Part shown: piece by piece, positions 38,102-50,134 of the stretch
Layout of the letters: each line of letters begins with the position of its first letter
How positions within the stretch are numbered: position 1 is the stretch's first letter
The notes under the pieces: model-generated
What the model was told of the DNA's origin: nothing
Seen by the model: only the letters and a program-made list of their open reading frames with translations
Database searches by the model: none
NCBI GenBank assembly: GCA_905250125.1
Contig: CAJNOL010000373.1
Span: forward strand, 2,815 to 66,814
Reading direction: 5' to 3'
Source: Rotaria sordida
Lineage: Eukaryota; Rotifera; Eurotatoria; Philodinida; Philodinidae
Length of the DNA stretch: 64,000 nt
Made by a program: the position numbers and the translations under genes

Positions 38102-39622
38102 TAATATTAATATATGATTATATAATATATATATATATATATATGTGTATATCTAATACTTCCTTTTATTATAATTCATGTTAAATGTGCGATACACATC
38201 ATATATAATGCGTTGGTTTGCAATCTCGTACATTTTGTCTTTCTCTTCTTTTGATAGCAGTGTATTTCATGTATGTGTGTGTGTATGTAGCTTTTCTTTC
38301 TTATTCGTTTTTTTTTCCTTTATGTTAATCCGTTGTAGTTAATTCCGTCTTTTAAATAACAAAGAGATACTAGGATGCATGCCTCAAAAGAAGAATTATA
38401 TGATATTATAGATTTTTGTTTGTTTGTTTTTTTCGAAATCAATCGATCTAAAACGACTGTTGGAGTATAGAGATATAAATGTCGACCTTCATAGATAGGT
38501 TAGAAACAGCTTGACACAATTGCGATAGACATCTTAATAACAGCTCGTCATAGACATGACAGATATCATTAAGGGACAATAATAGACACCTTAGCAATGC
38601 TTCTTTACCATGACACACATAATTGTTAGATCAAAGTCTACAATGGTATTAGTATGATAATTGTCTTTTACTTTTCTTTCACACTCACTATAATGTCTTG
38701 CGATTAATATCTTTCATCATCGACATGTATTAACAGTAGGTAAGAATTCATAAACCAAAATATATATGGATTAATCCTCTCGTTTACAATACCAACAGCT
38801 GCATCGTGTTTCATATTTTAATCCTACAGGGATTGTGTTGACAACTTTTTAAAACTTGAATCATATAATAGCTCTTATCTAATAAGACTATTTGAAATTA
38901 TTCATGAATAACAAAAAGAAATTTTTTTTTTTGTTTTTTATCTGAAAATATTCTCGAGAGTTGTTATTAGTGTCCACGCCAGAATTAGAAAAGGGATGGT
39001 GATAAACTCAATAACTCGGTAATGATAACAGCTAGCGATTTGGAATTTTTCGGTAATCTAAAGAGAAGAATATCGGACATATTGTTTATTTGATACTATG
39101 TAAGACAAAATTATTTTATAACTCATAATTTCTACAAAACATTAAAAAAAAACAACATGCAATCAAAAAATCGTGTTCTCTTTCGATAGTACAGACAAAA
39201 CAAAATATGTCATTATCAATCATTCTACATTCTTTACACATTCATTGTAGGTGGTAAACAATATCGAACGAACGTCTTTAGAAGAAAAACACAAGGTAGA
39301 GAACAAAAAGAAAATGTTTTTGTCAATAACAAGAGATATTTACGTATCATCAAATAATTATCACCAATTATGACAAGGACAAAGTATTACTGGATAAACA
39401 AAAGTCGAAAAATAAGTCTAATTTATATAAAAAGTATTTTTACAATAACTATTGAATGTATTCATATCAATTTTATTCTGTATTACTATAAATCATAATA
39501 CTCTATGAGCTTGTGTCCTTTTCAATGATTTATTTTTAAAGAGCTTATCGTCGAGCATATTTCTGTAGATAAAGAGATAAATTGTCTAGTTCTTATTATT
39601 TGCACATTGCGAAAATCTACGA
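38102..39622. other. Intergenic, no gene seen
   Basis: (AT)n at about 38125-38144 follows the coiled-coil gene. No coding or RNA gene recognised. Confidence 0.5.
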
Positions 39623-40246
39623 ATGAAGTGGTTTTTATTTATTGGTTATATTATTGTTTTGAATAAAGTCCTTGGTATATTAGATTGTATAAAACCTTCA
39701 TTTGAAAATTTAATTGTTGAAAAAAATTTTAATTTAAATAAATTTCTTGGTATTTGATATGAAATAAAATGATTACCAGAATAATCACATAATAAATTTG
39801 ATATTTGGCGAAATTTTTATCAATCATTTCAATTAGAAAATTCTTCAATACAGAAACTTCTAGTTCATGGTAAAGCACGAACATTAAATACAGACTGTTC
39901 TTCTTTTGGACCTTGGATCATTATTGCAAATAATAGTACAAAAATGATTCTTGAAAAAGTTAATATAAATGATACAATTCCACTTAATAGACTTTATTGT
40001 ATTTTAAAAACTGATTATGAACATTATTCATTAATTTATAGTTGTGTATCAGAAAATTATATACATACGAATCCATGTAAAAATTCTACTTTATGGTTAT
40101 TTAGTCGAACAATATCATTATCAAATGATTGTTTAATTGAACTTGATGAATATATAATAAATAATTTATGTATTAATTTAACTGAACTTGAAATAACACC
40201 ACAAGATGGAGAATCATGTTATTCATCATCAAATATTTGTACTTAA
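39623..40246 (+). pseudogene. ApoD-like lipocalin with three in-frame stops
   Basis: One frame of 208 codons from a good signal peptide (MKWFLFIGYIIVLN) to TAA 40244 is interrupted by only TGA 39755-39757, TGA 39770-39772 and TAA 39782-39784. Elsewhere it is intact and family-like: LNKFLGI precedes the first TGA exactly where the lipocalin G-x-W Trp should stand. Later come KARTLNTDCS, a TDYEHYSLIYSC strand and LWLFSRTISLS, as in apolipoprotein D. Several Cys support a secreted fold. Lipocalins carry small hydrophobic ligands. The two TGA stops fall at positions where Trp would fit. No GT-AG intron removes all three stops. Other genes here use TGG for Trp and TGA as stop, so recoding is not general. 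Most likely a very young pseudogene; downstream ATG 39944 would give a fragment only. Confidence 0.75.
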
Positions 40247-40363
40247 TTTAATTTTTATTTTTAATATACATATCAAGTTAAAGAAAAGAGAAACATTTTA
40301 TATCAAATTGTATACAAAGTGGATTACAGATAGATAGAATTTTTTTTTGTTTTTTTGATAAAT

Positions 40364-40814
40364 CTATTCATCAACTTTAGTACGAAGTGAATGTGATTCT
40401 CGTTTGAGTACCTAAATAAAAAAAAAAATTAAAAATTAAAATTAATTTAAATAAATCTTACATTGAGTAATGTTTGTGAACTTTCAAGAATTTTCATATA
40501 TGCTGCTTCAGTTTCACTTATTGTTCGATCAAATTCTGTTCTTGCAGTAATTTTTTTAGCTAAACTTTCATTAATTTTAACTAATTTTTCACTTGTTATA
40601 CGAATTTCATTTTCAAGTTTATGTTTATCTTCTTCTTCAATTAAAATTTGACGTTGTAATTCATCACGTTTTGAACATAAATCTTCAATACCTATAGAAT
40701 TCAAAACAAAAAGCAGAGATGGATAAATAAGAAAAAGAAAAAAATTTATATCATAAGCGAACATTTAACTAATTCATTATTATAATTTTGTAATGCAGCA
40801 CCTTGTTGCGACAT
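40364..40814 (-). CDS. SSNA1: SSNA1 (nuclear autoantigen 14 / DIP13)
   Basis: Three exons, 40763-40814, 40462-40691 and 40364-40411, in phase, giving 109 residues (human 119). SSNA1 is a small, fibril-forming coiled-coil protein of centrioles and basal bodies that binds and branches microtubules. The match is strong: [18 protein letters not shown] at the N-terminus, then [40 protein letters not shown] and a short basic tail [10 protein letters not shown]. It starts 223 bp from the divergent RP2 start and ends 117 bp from the convergent lipocalin stop. Confidence 0.97.
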
Positions 40815-41037
40815 GTTCAAATGTTTGTTAAAAAAATTTTTATTCCTTTCAATTCCATGGTAATATAGACAATGCAAAATGATTTTTTTTCAACATACTG
40901 CATTGAAATAAGTTGGTTAAGCAATGGAACTATTTGGATAAAATCTGGAACAAGCAAATATCTTTATAGCTTTGTAAATAAGAGGAAGAGAAGTAGGAAG
41001 AAAATCCATTTCCATTCCAAGAAATTTGCTGTTAGAT
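40815..41037. promoter_or_regulatory. Shared divergent SSNA1-RP2 promoter with X-box-like site
   Basis: Only 223 bp separates the two start codons. AATTCCATGGTAAT at 40851-40864 resembles the RFX X-box (GTHNYYATRRNAAC, three mismatches, intact CCATGG core). It lies 37 bp upstream of the SSNA1 start and 174 bp from RP2, within the usual distance for ciliary genes. RFX control is inference. Confidence 0.5.
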
Positions 41038-44000
41038 ATGGGTTGTCTGTTTTCGTATATTGCGTCTTTCTTGGGTTGGTCAGGATCTAGTGATATTGTA
41101 GAAGAACCACCACCACGTCCAGTCTATTCATGGTAAGAAATTGTTCTCTATCTATTCTACATGACAATTCCTAGTATCATTTTTTAGGGAAAGAGCTGAT
41201 CGAGTAGCAATTAAAAAAGAAGATTTCATTCTCGATAAATTGAAAGATCAAACAATTTTTCGATTACCAGGCTCAGTTAATGGACAACAATTTATCAGTA
41301 AGTTAAGATTCGAAATATGTCTTCACTTAATTCATAAATGTCTTATTACTTTTTTCTTTTCTAGTTCAAAACTGTGAGGTGAGTAATTCAAAATGAAATC
41401 GATTCTTTTTTTTTTATTTTATTTTATTTTTATCATTAAATAGAATTGTACAGTCTATGTATTCGATCATACTGGTCAAGTACAAATTGATGATTGTATT
41501 AATTGTAAAATATTTATTGGTCCTGTTCACGGAAGGTGAATTATTTAAGCCTTTGTTTTTTTTTGTTTCAAAAGAAATAAGAATAATTCGTTTTAGTATT
41601 TTCATTCGAGATTCAATAAATTGTGTATTAGCAACAATATGTCAACAATTTCGTACTCGAGATTGTCGTGATACATATGTTTATTTATCATGTACAAGTC
41701 AACCAATTATTGAAGCATCACATAATATTAAATTTGGATGTTTAACATTCAATTATCAACAATTAGCTGGTAAGATTTATTTTCATGCAAAAAACAAACA
41801 CAATTTTTATCTTCTCAATATAATAGATCAATATAAATCAGCTGATATTAATCCATGGAATAATAATTGGGGTCATATTCATGATTTTACAACAATTCCT
41901 GATGGAAAAAATTATTCATTACTTGATAAAGTAATTTTGAATTTTAATAACAGCAACAAAAAAAAAGAACTAAGAAATCGTTTTTTTTTATAATAATAGA
42001 ATGAAAATGTTTTTAAATATTTGCCTGTGCCAACTGATCCATCATGTAGTCATTTAAATATCAAGGATGATATTGATACAAGTATTACACCATATACTTA
42101 TGGTGAATTATATCGTCATCGAACGGAAGAAGTAAGAATTTAATCAGTTCTATTATAAATTTTCTCATGAATGAATAATTCTATTCATTATTAATATAAT
42201 CGATTTGATATGATTATCTTTATGATCGATTATAAAAATAAGTGTTGACTCATGCGATAATAAAATATGAATTTTCAGGTGATTTCAATCAAATCATTTT
42301 AATTAAAACTCTAATTTCTAGATCCTGATTGAAAAATATATAAAAAAAAACTATGAAAGAATTATTTAGTAAAGTATAATCTTTTATAATTAATTTTTTC
42401 TATATATCTGATAATTCAATTCAGATTAAAAAATTAGGATATAGAATTCATTCATCTCTATATTGAAGAACGATAATTTGAATATTACGAAAGAAAGAAA
42501 TAGGTGAATAAAAAAAAAGATAAGACAAGTAAAAACAAGTTTATTTTGATTAAAGAAAATGTCTCTTGAGCAAGTTGGAAAAAAGATGTAAAAACTCTAT
42601 TAAAATTTTTAATAGAACTTTTAGTGATTTAAAATTAGAACATGACATTTATTTATCATAATTATAAATTATTCAAAGATACTATTTTTAAGGAAAGAAC
42701 AAAAAAAAAAAAGTAATGCATGTTTTTTTATCACTATCATATTACTTTATTCCAATTTTAGCTCAGCTTCTAGTTTTTCATTATTGACTTCTTGAGGTAT
42801 GTTAGTTGCTTTATTCTCAATAAAGTCTTGAATATTTTTGATAACCTATTCATTCAACGAATAATGCATAAGTTTTCATTCTTACCAAACCAAGCATGAA
42901 AAAGCGCAAGTACTGAAATTACATTGTACCCTGCTTTGCTTCAAACACTATTTAAGATAAATGCTGATAACAATCATCTTTTATTTTTATTGTCCACGTT
43001 TTTGTTTATTTTGTATCTCTGACTATGTTATGTGCCTTCAACAATCAAATTGATACAGAATCTTTAAAGTAAATTTCAGTTATTCTTTAATATTTATCTA
43101 TTGAATAGATGGCGCTCATAGAAATAATTGATACATATGCATCTATTACAGAAAGGTTAACTTTTGCTCAAGGATAATTCAGAGATGCTAATAGAAGAAA
43201 ACAAGAATGTATAGAACATTTATCTTATGACAGTATATTATATATCAATATACATTCTTTAGTTAGAAATATGAGGCTATTAAGTAAGAATCCGATATGT
43301 CTGAGTTTCTGTTTCAGAATCATTCGTTAATATTTATACCCCGATTGTAATCATATAGATTGCTCCGATTCATATTTTCGTTTTTTCTTGTGAAAGTCTT
43401 TTTCGATCCATTTATTTATATTAATTATTTTTGTCATATTTACACTATTCTATTGCACATTTCTTTAATAATTTCTAAAAGTTTCAAGAAAAATTTATCG
43501 TAATCAATATGGTAAAACACGAAATATAGTTGTCAAGGAAGGAAAAGTGTAACTTCAATATTTTGAAGTGTCGAGAGTATCATACTTCAAATTATTGAAG
43601 TCGTACTTTTTCCCCACTTGACAGTTGACACATTTAAACAATCCATTATGATGTAACAAAAGGTTAAGTATAAATCAATAAAAGAAGTATTCATACGTCA
43701 ACTATACCTTGACTTTTGAAATATTGACTCCGATATATATCTTTCCAGAAATCTTTAGAAGTTATTAAGATACGTGCAAAAGAATAGTGTAAATATGATA
43801 AAATAATTAACTATACATTTAGCTATATGAAATATCTGACTCTATGGGATTTTTCACCTTGTATAAGACATTGAAAAGTTCTATTACAAAATTTTTTTAA
43901 GATAAACTAAACGATCTAATTGTAAAAATATTCTCTTTTTTTGTTTTATTCTAGCGTTGTTTGGTAATATTTTTTCAAGATTCAAATGCTGATGCTTGTG

Positions 44001-44453
44001 CTCGTGCATTAATTGCAATGACAAAACAATCTGAAGTTTGTTCTTTTTTTTTTTTTATTTGATTTTATCTATTAACATAAATATTGTATTCGATCTTCTT
44101 TTTTTGAATAGATTGTACTCGTACAAAGTAAATCATATAAAATTGATGAAACAAGTGCTGAACGAATGTTTGGGGGTAATCGTACATATACACCATTAGT
44201 TACTAAAGGTCCTGTTATTGGACTTGAATTTGCTGGTGAAAATTGTATATCGATTTGTCAACAATGTCTTAATAATTTATTAGCAACAAAATATCAAAAT
44301 TTACCTCGTAAGTTTTCAAAACGAAAGTAAATTTTTTGTTTTCTAAATAAAAATGAAATTTTCTTTTCAGATTTCATCAGTCAATCATCAACTGATGCTC
44401 GTATACAACTTGATAAATTTTATAATTTTGCTAGTATGCAAATGTTTGCATAA
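41038..44453 (+). CDS. RP2: XRP2, ARL3 GTPase-activating protein
   Basis: Ten exons: 41038-41132, 41188-41297, 41365-41378 (a 14-bp micro-exon), 41444-41535, 41597-41769, 41827-41930, 42000-42131, 43955-44035, 44112-44307 and 44371-44453. All junctions are in phase, giving 359 residues (human 350). RP2 is the GAP that makes ARL3 release lipidated cargo at the ciliary base. MGCLFS gives the myristoylation (G2) and palmitoylation (C3) sites. A TBCC beta-helix follows, with [12 protein letters not shown] and [11 protein letters not shown]123 matches the human arginine finger R118, and Q120/Q121 match the neighbouring glutamines. After a 1.8-kb intron with a hairpin MITE comes the NDK-like C-terminal domain ([13 protein letters not shown]) and the ending [10 protein letters not shown]. 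All key residues are kept. Confidence 0.97.
43531..43623. mobile_element. Short hairpin MITE in RP2 intron 7
   Basis: TGTCAAGGAAGGAAAAGTGT followed by ACTTCAATATTTTGAAGT is mirrored by ACTTCAAATTATTGAAGT, GTACTTTTTCCCCACTTGACA. Ninety-three bp, almost wholly self-complementary with a small central loop. Target duplication is unclear. Confidence 0.6.
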
Positions 44454-44668
44454 ATATTTCGTCTGTTTAATTGTGATATGTAATCAAGAGAATGTGTTTT
44501 AATTTATGTCGAAATTTTCCGTCCATTTGAATACTAATTTCTGTTTTTTGTTTTTAAATAACATAATGTGAATTTTTATTTAGTAAGATCTGTTTGTTTT
44601 GTAGATTTTATTTTATTTTTTTGTTGTTGTTGTGCAAAGAAAAGTATATACATATTCATAATGATAAT

Positions 44669-47600
44669 ATGGCAGCAATAAGTTTAACTTCAACTGATAA
44701 AATAGCCTCATCAGGTAATCATGAATATTCAAAGGAAAATAATGATCAAGAATATGAAGATAAAATTGTACAAGAATTTAGTCATTTACTTGAAAAATCA
44801 AAACAATTATTTAATGGTTTAAGGTAATATTGATTATTTTTATATTAAGAGGAATAATTTTGTAAAACTTCTATTATATCTTTTCGAAGAACAATATAAT
44901 GAATGTAAGTTTTAAGGCCACCCCCCCCCCCCCCTCAAAAATCGATCTCAGCCCAGGTACGTTCAAATGGGCTGAAATTTGGAGCATATGTTGGGGCTGA
45001 TGTGTGGAGGCTGTGGTAAAATTTTCAGCTCGATACCCTGATGTTTGACGGAGATATGAACCAAGCAAGGGTCAAAAATAGCTCATTTGGCAATCCATTT
45101 TTCTCTGTCAAAGCTCATTCAATATATTTAAATTTTTTTTTGTTTGAAAGAGCATCTCAAGATGCAGTGCAGTACAGAGTCCTTTTTTTTAAATTATTAT
45201 CTTTTAAGCGGAGAAAAGGGCTGACAAGTTCAATGACTCAAAAAACGCGCCAAAAATGGTGGTCTGTTTATATAAGTGTTTGTATATATAATAAAAAACA
45301 AGCTTAATTTAAAAAAAAGACTCTGTACTGCACTACATCTTGACGTGCTCTTTCAAACAAAAAAAATATATAAATATATTGAATGAGCCTGGACAGAGAA
45401 AAATGGATTGCGCGGTCCAGAAAGCCTAAACTGAGAAAAAACGAAAAACATTTTTGGATATTTCAAAAAACCGCTGGTTTTTCAAAAACTGGTTCTCTGA
45501 AATTCTGAAATGTTTCGGGAAAAAATGGAGGTTTTAGGAAAAAATTTTATTGATTTTGAAAGAGCAGACGATGGGCTATTTTCCTATGTATTTATCTCAA
45601 TTTTGACAGTTCTCACGAAAATTGACTTTTTTTGAGGGGGGGGGGTGGCCTTAAATCGAGATTTTACAACTTCAGCTCTCATCGCAATGGGAGGAGGAGA
45701 TCATCAATCATTTTGTCTATTTCTATAGCCACTGATGATAACAGGCATTAGGGTCTTTTTTCCATAGTGCCTTAACAACAGAAAAAGACGTTGAACAGCA
45801 AGAATGAGATATTACAAAGCTTTCATCGAAATTCGAATAATAGTGCAATGTATGATGTAAGCGCAGATGAAAAATGATATTCAAGATATGGAGGATGGTG
45901 AATAATGATGGATTGATTTGCAACAGTTGTCATATGATTAACAGAAAAAAGGGCGAACTGATCAAGTTATAACTTCGGGAAATAAACAATAGCAGTATGT
46001 TTGAGCTTATCGACATATATAATGGTGTGTTGAGACCTTCTATGGATATATATACAATAAGCTTATTTGTAAAGCCCGCCGGGATGATTCCAAACCTGAC
46101 CGGATCGGACGGACTCTACTTATTTACTAATTAAATCAATGATTAGAATAATAATAATAATCTTAACTTAAGAAAAATGTCCTACAAAAAAACAGAAGGT
46201 GAATATTAACAAGGAAAACAAAAAATAGAACAACACTAAATATAGTTTGTTAGAGATTTTTGCACTTGATGCACTTTGTATTAGTATAATGAGGTCAAAC
46301 AACATAAGTGAGTCCCATATTTTAGCCTTAAAGGAACTGCACTGATAAGCGTTTTTTTTCTATTGAAAGAAGAATATAAGTTTATTCATGATGATTGATC
46401 TTATCATTTGTAATGAACTTTAGTTCTTAGAATCAACATAAAGATACGTTATATAATTATAATTTATTAATCGTAACAAAATTTTTCATATATATTATTA
46501 TTTTTTAAAAGATATCTTCCTATGTTTCCTATTTGAATCTCATAGAAAGTTTGCTAATAATTTACTTCTCAAAATGAGTAAAGTCTGTTAATCTATTGAT
46601 ATGATTTTTAATGAATTTCTATTCTTCTTCTTCTTTCTCAGAGATCTTCCACAATATGGACATAAACAATGGCAACCATATTTTGGACGAACATTTGATG
46701 TTTATACTAAATTATGGAAATTTCAACAACAACATCGGTATATATAGGATTTAATTATCAAAACATTTATTTTTTAATAAAATTTTGCTCTTGTTTTTTT
46801 TTCATTAGAGTACTTCTCGATAAAAAATTTGGTTTAAAACGTTGGCAAATAGGTGAAATAGCTTCTAAAATTGGTCAACTTTATTATCATTTTTATATTC
46901 GTACATCGGAAACAACTTATTTAAATGAAGCATTTGCCTTTTATTCAGCTATACGTACACGTGCCTATTATTCAAAAGTAAATCGTGAAGAAAAACCAGA
47001 TTTAATGGTTAAAAAATTACGTTATTATGCAAGATTTATTGTTGTTTGTCTTTTATTAAAAAAAACAAAAATTATGCGTGAATTAGTACGTGAATTAAAT
47101 CGTCAAATCGATGAATATGTTAAAGCATATGATCCAGATGATAGTCTTGAATGGCAACTTGTTTTAAATGAAATTTCAACATTTATTGATATTGATAATA
47201 AATTAAATGTTGATCGTACACCAATAACATTACATTATCGTTTAACAAATTCTTTAATACCACCATTACCTAACGGTGCTGAAAAAATTCTATCAAATAT
47301 TCAATTATATTCACTTGAAGAAATTCTTGTTATTGGAAATTATCAAGATCAAATAAAATTTAGTGAATGTGAATACTGTTTTGTTTTTGTTTATTGACTA
47401 ACCTAGAGAAGATTCATTTTTTGCTTTTAGTAACAATCGATATGTATCGAATGTTACAAGCAGTTGAAAGACAACCAATGGAATTAACATCAACATCGGA
47501 TGATAGAACAACAATGCAATCACCAGCTAATCATCAAAAAGAAATTCTTGTAAGGATCGCGGTTATAATCTTCAATGGAAAATCTGCGTTGTGTTTTAGT

Positions 47601-50134
47601 TTTTTTTTTGAGGATTTCGGAAGCGATTTTCTAGGTTTTAAATATTCAGAAATAACATTGACCTGAGTCTTTTCAGATGTTCAGTTTAAACCAGTCATAT
47701 ACAGAGGTAGAAGTTGATTAATTGAGTCCCCACCACTGTGATACAAAAATCGATATTTGATTTTTAAAACATTTAAATTAAAGATTTCTCATGTTGTTTG
47801 TTTCGTATGAAAAAGAAAAACAATGAGAAATAATAGTGATACATAAAAATGATTTTCCATTATTGATTCTGATCGTTAGTATTCTATCTGTATGATATAA
47901 TAACACTTTATTCTTCTAATAAACTTAATTTTCTATAAAATAATTTAGAATTTACACGATGGTGACTCATCAAAACGTTTAAATCCTCATAAATATCTTC
48001 TTTATAAACCAACTTTTAGTCAAATTTATGCATTTACAGCATCAGCTTTTAAAGATTTACCGTCAAATGGCGTTCTTCTTCTTTATATTTCTGCTGATGG
48101 TTATGATACACATTTGAAAATAAAAACTGAACAATCATATGATTTTGGTGGTGTTAAAACTAATAATCGACGTGATGATATTAATGATAATTCAAATTCA
48201 CCAGTAAATACTCTTGGAAAAAAATCACCTTCAACAATAACAACAACAACAACAACAGCAACATCTATTAAAGATATTCATAATATATTTCCAGGAGATT
48301 TATATCCATTTTTACGTAAACCATTATTTTTAATAATTGATAGTAATAATAGTATTGTATTTCAAAATTTACCAAATTTATTTGGACAACCCTTAATTTC
48401 ATTACTTTCACCTGTTAAAATACCAACAGCTTTTCATGGTAAGATATAGATTTTATTTTTCATATTATCTAAAAATCTGTTAGAGCAATCGCTATGGGAT
48501 TACACGATGTATAGATCATCTACGCTGACTACGTTGTGATATACACTTGCTCTCATGGTTAGTTAGTGTGTATGGGAAGCACAAGAACTCTGAGATAACC
48601 CAACCTTTTGTCCAGAACTACAGCTAGTCATAGTTGTATGAAAGGTATCAGGTAATTTAGTCTGCACTCTATATTCCAAGTTAGTTGAAAGACAGAGGTA
48701 TTCTTCCTTCTTTCCATGGCGTGTGACAAACCACCTCTAACATGTTTTTTTTGTTTAGATTATCAAAATAAAGGAAGTTTATTTACATTATTTTTAACAT
48801 CACCAGCATTTGCATTTTGTTTTGTTTGTCATTTAAATGAATTAACAAGTGAACAATGGAATTTATGTCAAGAAAATGTGAATAAAATTATTTTTGAAAT
48901 AATAAGAATTTTCTTGAAATCAAAACTTGTTGGTAAGATTTTGATTAATTATTGTTTTTCTTAATTTAGCAAATATAAATTTAAATTTATGATGTTTGTT
49001 TTTTTTGCTAGATGGTACATTCTATCACTTTTTTGGTGATGATTTTCTACGATTATTTCTTGCTCGTTTTGTTTTTTGTTATGCTGTTCTTCGTTTACAT
49101 CGATCATTTAAGGTAATTTAAATTAGAAAACAATTTCTTTTTTGGGTTTCTCGAAATCATTAATATAGAATATTTAATAGAGGTCGACATTTTCTCGATC
49201 TGACTTGCCTATCCTATTTGTTTTCTGTTGCCAATATCATAATAATATTAGAATAGAATAAACCATTAATTTTTATAGAAGCCTGTAAGATTCAAATCGA
49301 ATACAAACCGGGGGTAGTAAGCAGGCCTCGAAATCGAGCCACTAGTGGCCCGAAAGAAACTTCCTTTACAAAGATTTTTTTCTCAATAGACAGCTATTCC
49401 ATATTTTTCGGCTTTTATAAAAAGTGATGACCAAGGGAATAGCATAGAGAAGCGTCCCCTTATCCCCCCCCCCCCCTCAAGGATGAGCCAAATTTCAGAA
49501 AAAGTTATGTCAAAAGAGAATAAAATCGTCGGGTCGGGCGACTCGTTTCGAGACCTGATAGTGAGAACAAAGGTATAGCTGACCTCTCCAAAACGGTAAT
49601 CTATTTGATTGTTTATAAGTATCATCAATATTCGATTTAAACTATTAAACTAATTTATCATATTTAAATGTTATCCTTGAAGTTATTTCCGTTGCATTTG
49701 TTCGTTAGCAATATATTCAATTTATGAGATAAAACGTTGATGTCAAAGAAAAAAAAATAAACAAGCGAACTTGATTAGCTCAAGTATTTAATGTCACTTT
49801 TATAGGCATAGATACAATAAATTATCTTGAATTTAAAATATTCACACTTGTGAAGAATATTTAAATTTTGAATTAGAAAGTTGTGAATCATGAAAATCAC
49901 ACTCATAACAGAGTTGATCTAATAGATTAAGATTTTTTTTTTTTTAAAAGAAAATATCATGAAATTATTCTTTAACAAAAACTTTAGGGTTCCGGTTTTT
50001 ATCCATCTTCTCAACCACAATTATCAAATGATCTTCTTGAAAATGTTCAAGTACATAAAACGATATTGGAATTATCAGCATTATTAAATGTACGTCAATT
50101 ATTTCTTGAAGGGCCTCTTGCTACTTTAGAATAA
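44669..50134 (+). CDS. SCAI: SCAI (suppressor of cancer cell invasion) homologue
   Basis: Eight exons: 44669-44823, 46642-46737, 46809-47368, 47431-47549, 47949-48438, 48759-48932, 49012-49112 and 49988-50134, in phase, giving 613 residues (human about 606). SCAI is a nuclear cofactor that represses MRTF/SRF transcription and takes part in double-strand-break repair with 53BP1. Nearly collinear identity: LLEKSKQLFNGLRDLPQYG, WQPYFGRTFDVYTKLWKFQQ, RWQIGEIASKIGQLYYHFY, KLRYYARFIVVCLLL, the DMYRMLQA segment, YLLYKPTFSQIYAF, PGDLYPFLRKPLF and NLFGQPLISLLSP, ending ILELSALLNVRQLF. A Thr/Ser-rich insert (about residues 405-435) is local. Intron 1 (1.8 kb) and intron 7 (0.87 kb) carry MITEs. It begins 215 bp after the RP2 stop on the same strand. 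A plausible AATAAA is at about 50524. Confidence 0.97.
44912..45654. mobile_element. TTAA-flanked 735-bp MITE with C-tract terminal repeats
   Basis: The element (44916-45650) starts GGCCA followed by 14 C and TCAAAAA, and ends TTTTTTTGA followed by 10 G and TGGCC; both sides are flanked by TTAA (44912-44915 and 45651-45654). TTAA duplication is typical of piggyBac-type transposition. A second inner inverted pair exists (AGAGCATCTCAAGATGCAGTGCA near 45149, mirrored near 45335). No transposase; non-autonomous. It sits in SCAI intron 1. A decayed copy occurs at 6497-7220. Small frames at 44874-45307 are part of it. Confidence 0.8.
49314..49565. mobile_element. hAT-type 236-bp MITE in SCAI intron 7
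   Basis: The element (49322-49557) begins CAGGCCTCGAAATCGAG and ends CTCGTTTCGAGACCTG, imperfect terminal repeats of the CAGG-CTCGAAA form seen in hAT elements. Flanking 8-mers GTAGTAAG and ATAGTGAG agree at 6 of 8 positions, as an aged 8-bp duplication. The interior has a 13-C tract. The 81-residue frame 49383-49628 is incidental. Confidence 0.7.

Noticed and set aside
39735-39770. A 30-bp GT-AG intron removing the lipocalin TGA codons
   Set aside because: GTATTTG to TTACCAG would be only 30 bp, would delete the conserved W-Y step and would still leave the TAA stop in frame.
39623-40246. Alternative genetic code with TGA as Trp
   Set aside because: All other genes here use TGG for Trp and some (Pitchfork, annexin) end at TGA; a TAA is also present in the lipocalin.
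40872-41090. Plus-strand 72-residue frame
   Set aside because: Overlaps the SSNA1-RP2 promoter and RP2 exon 1 in another frame.
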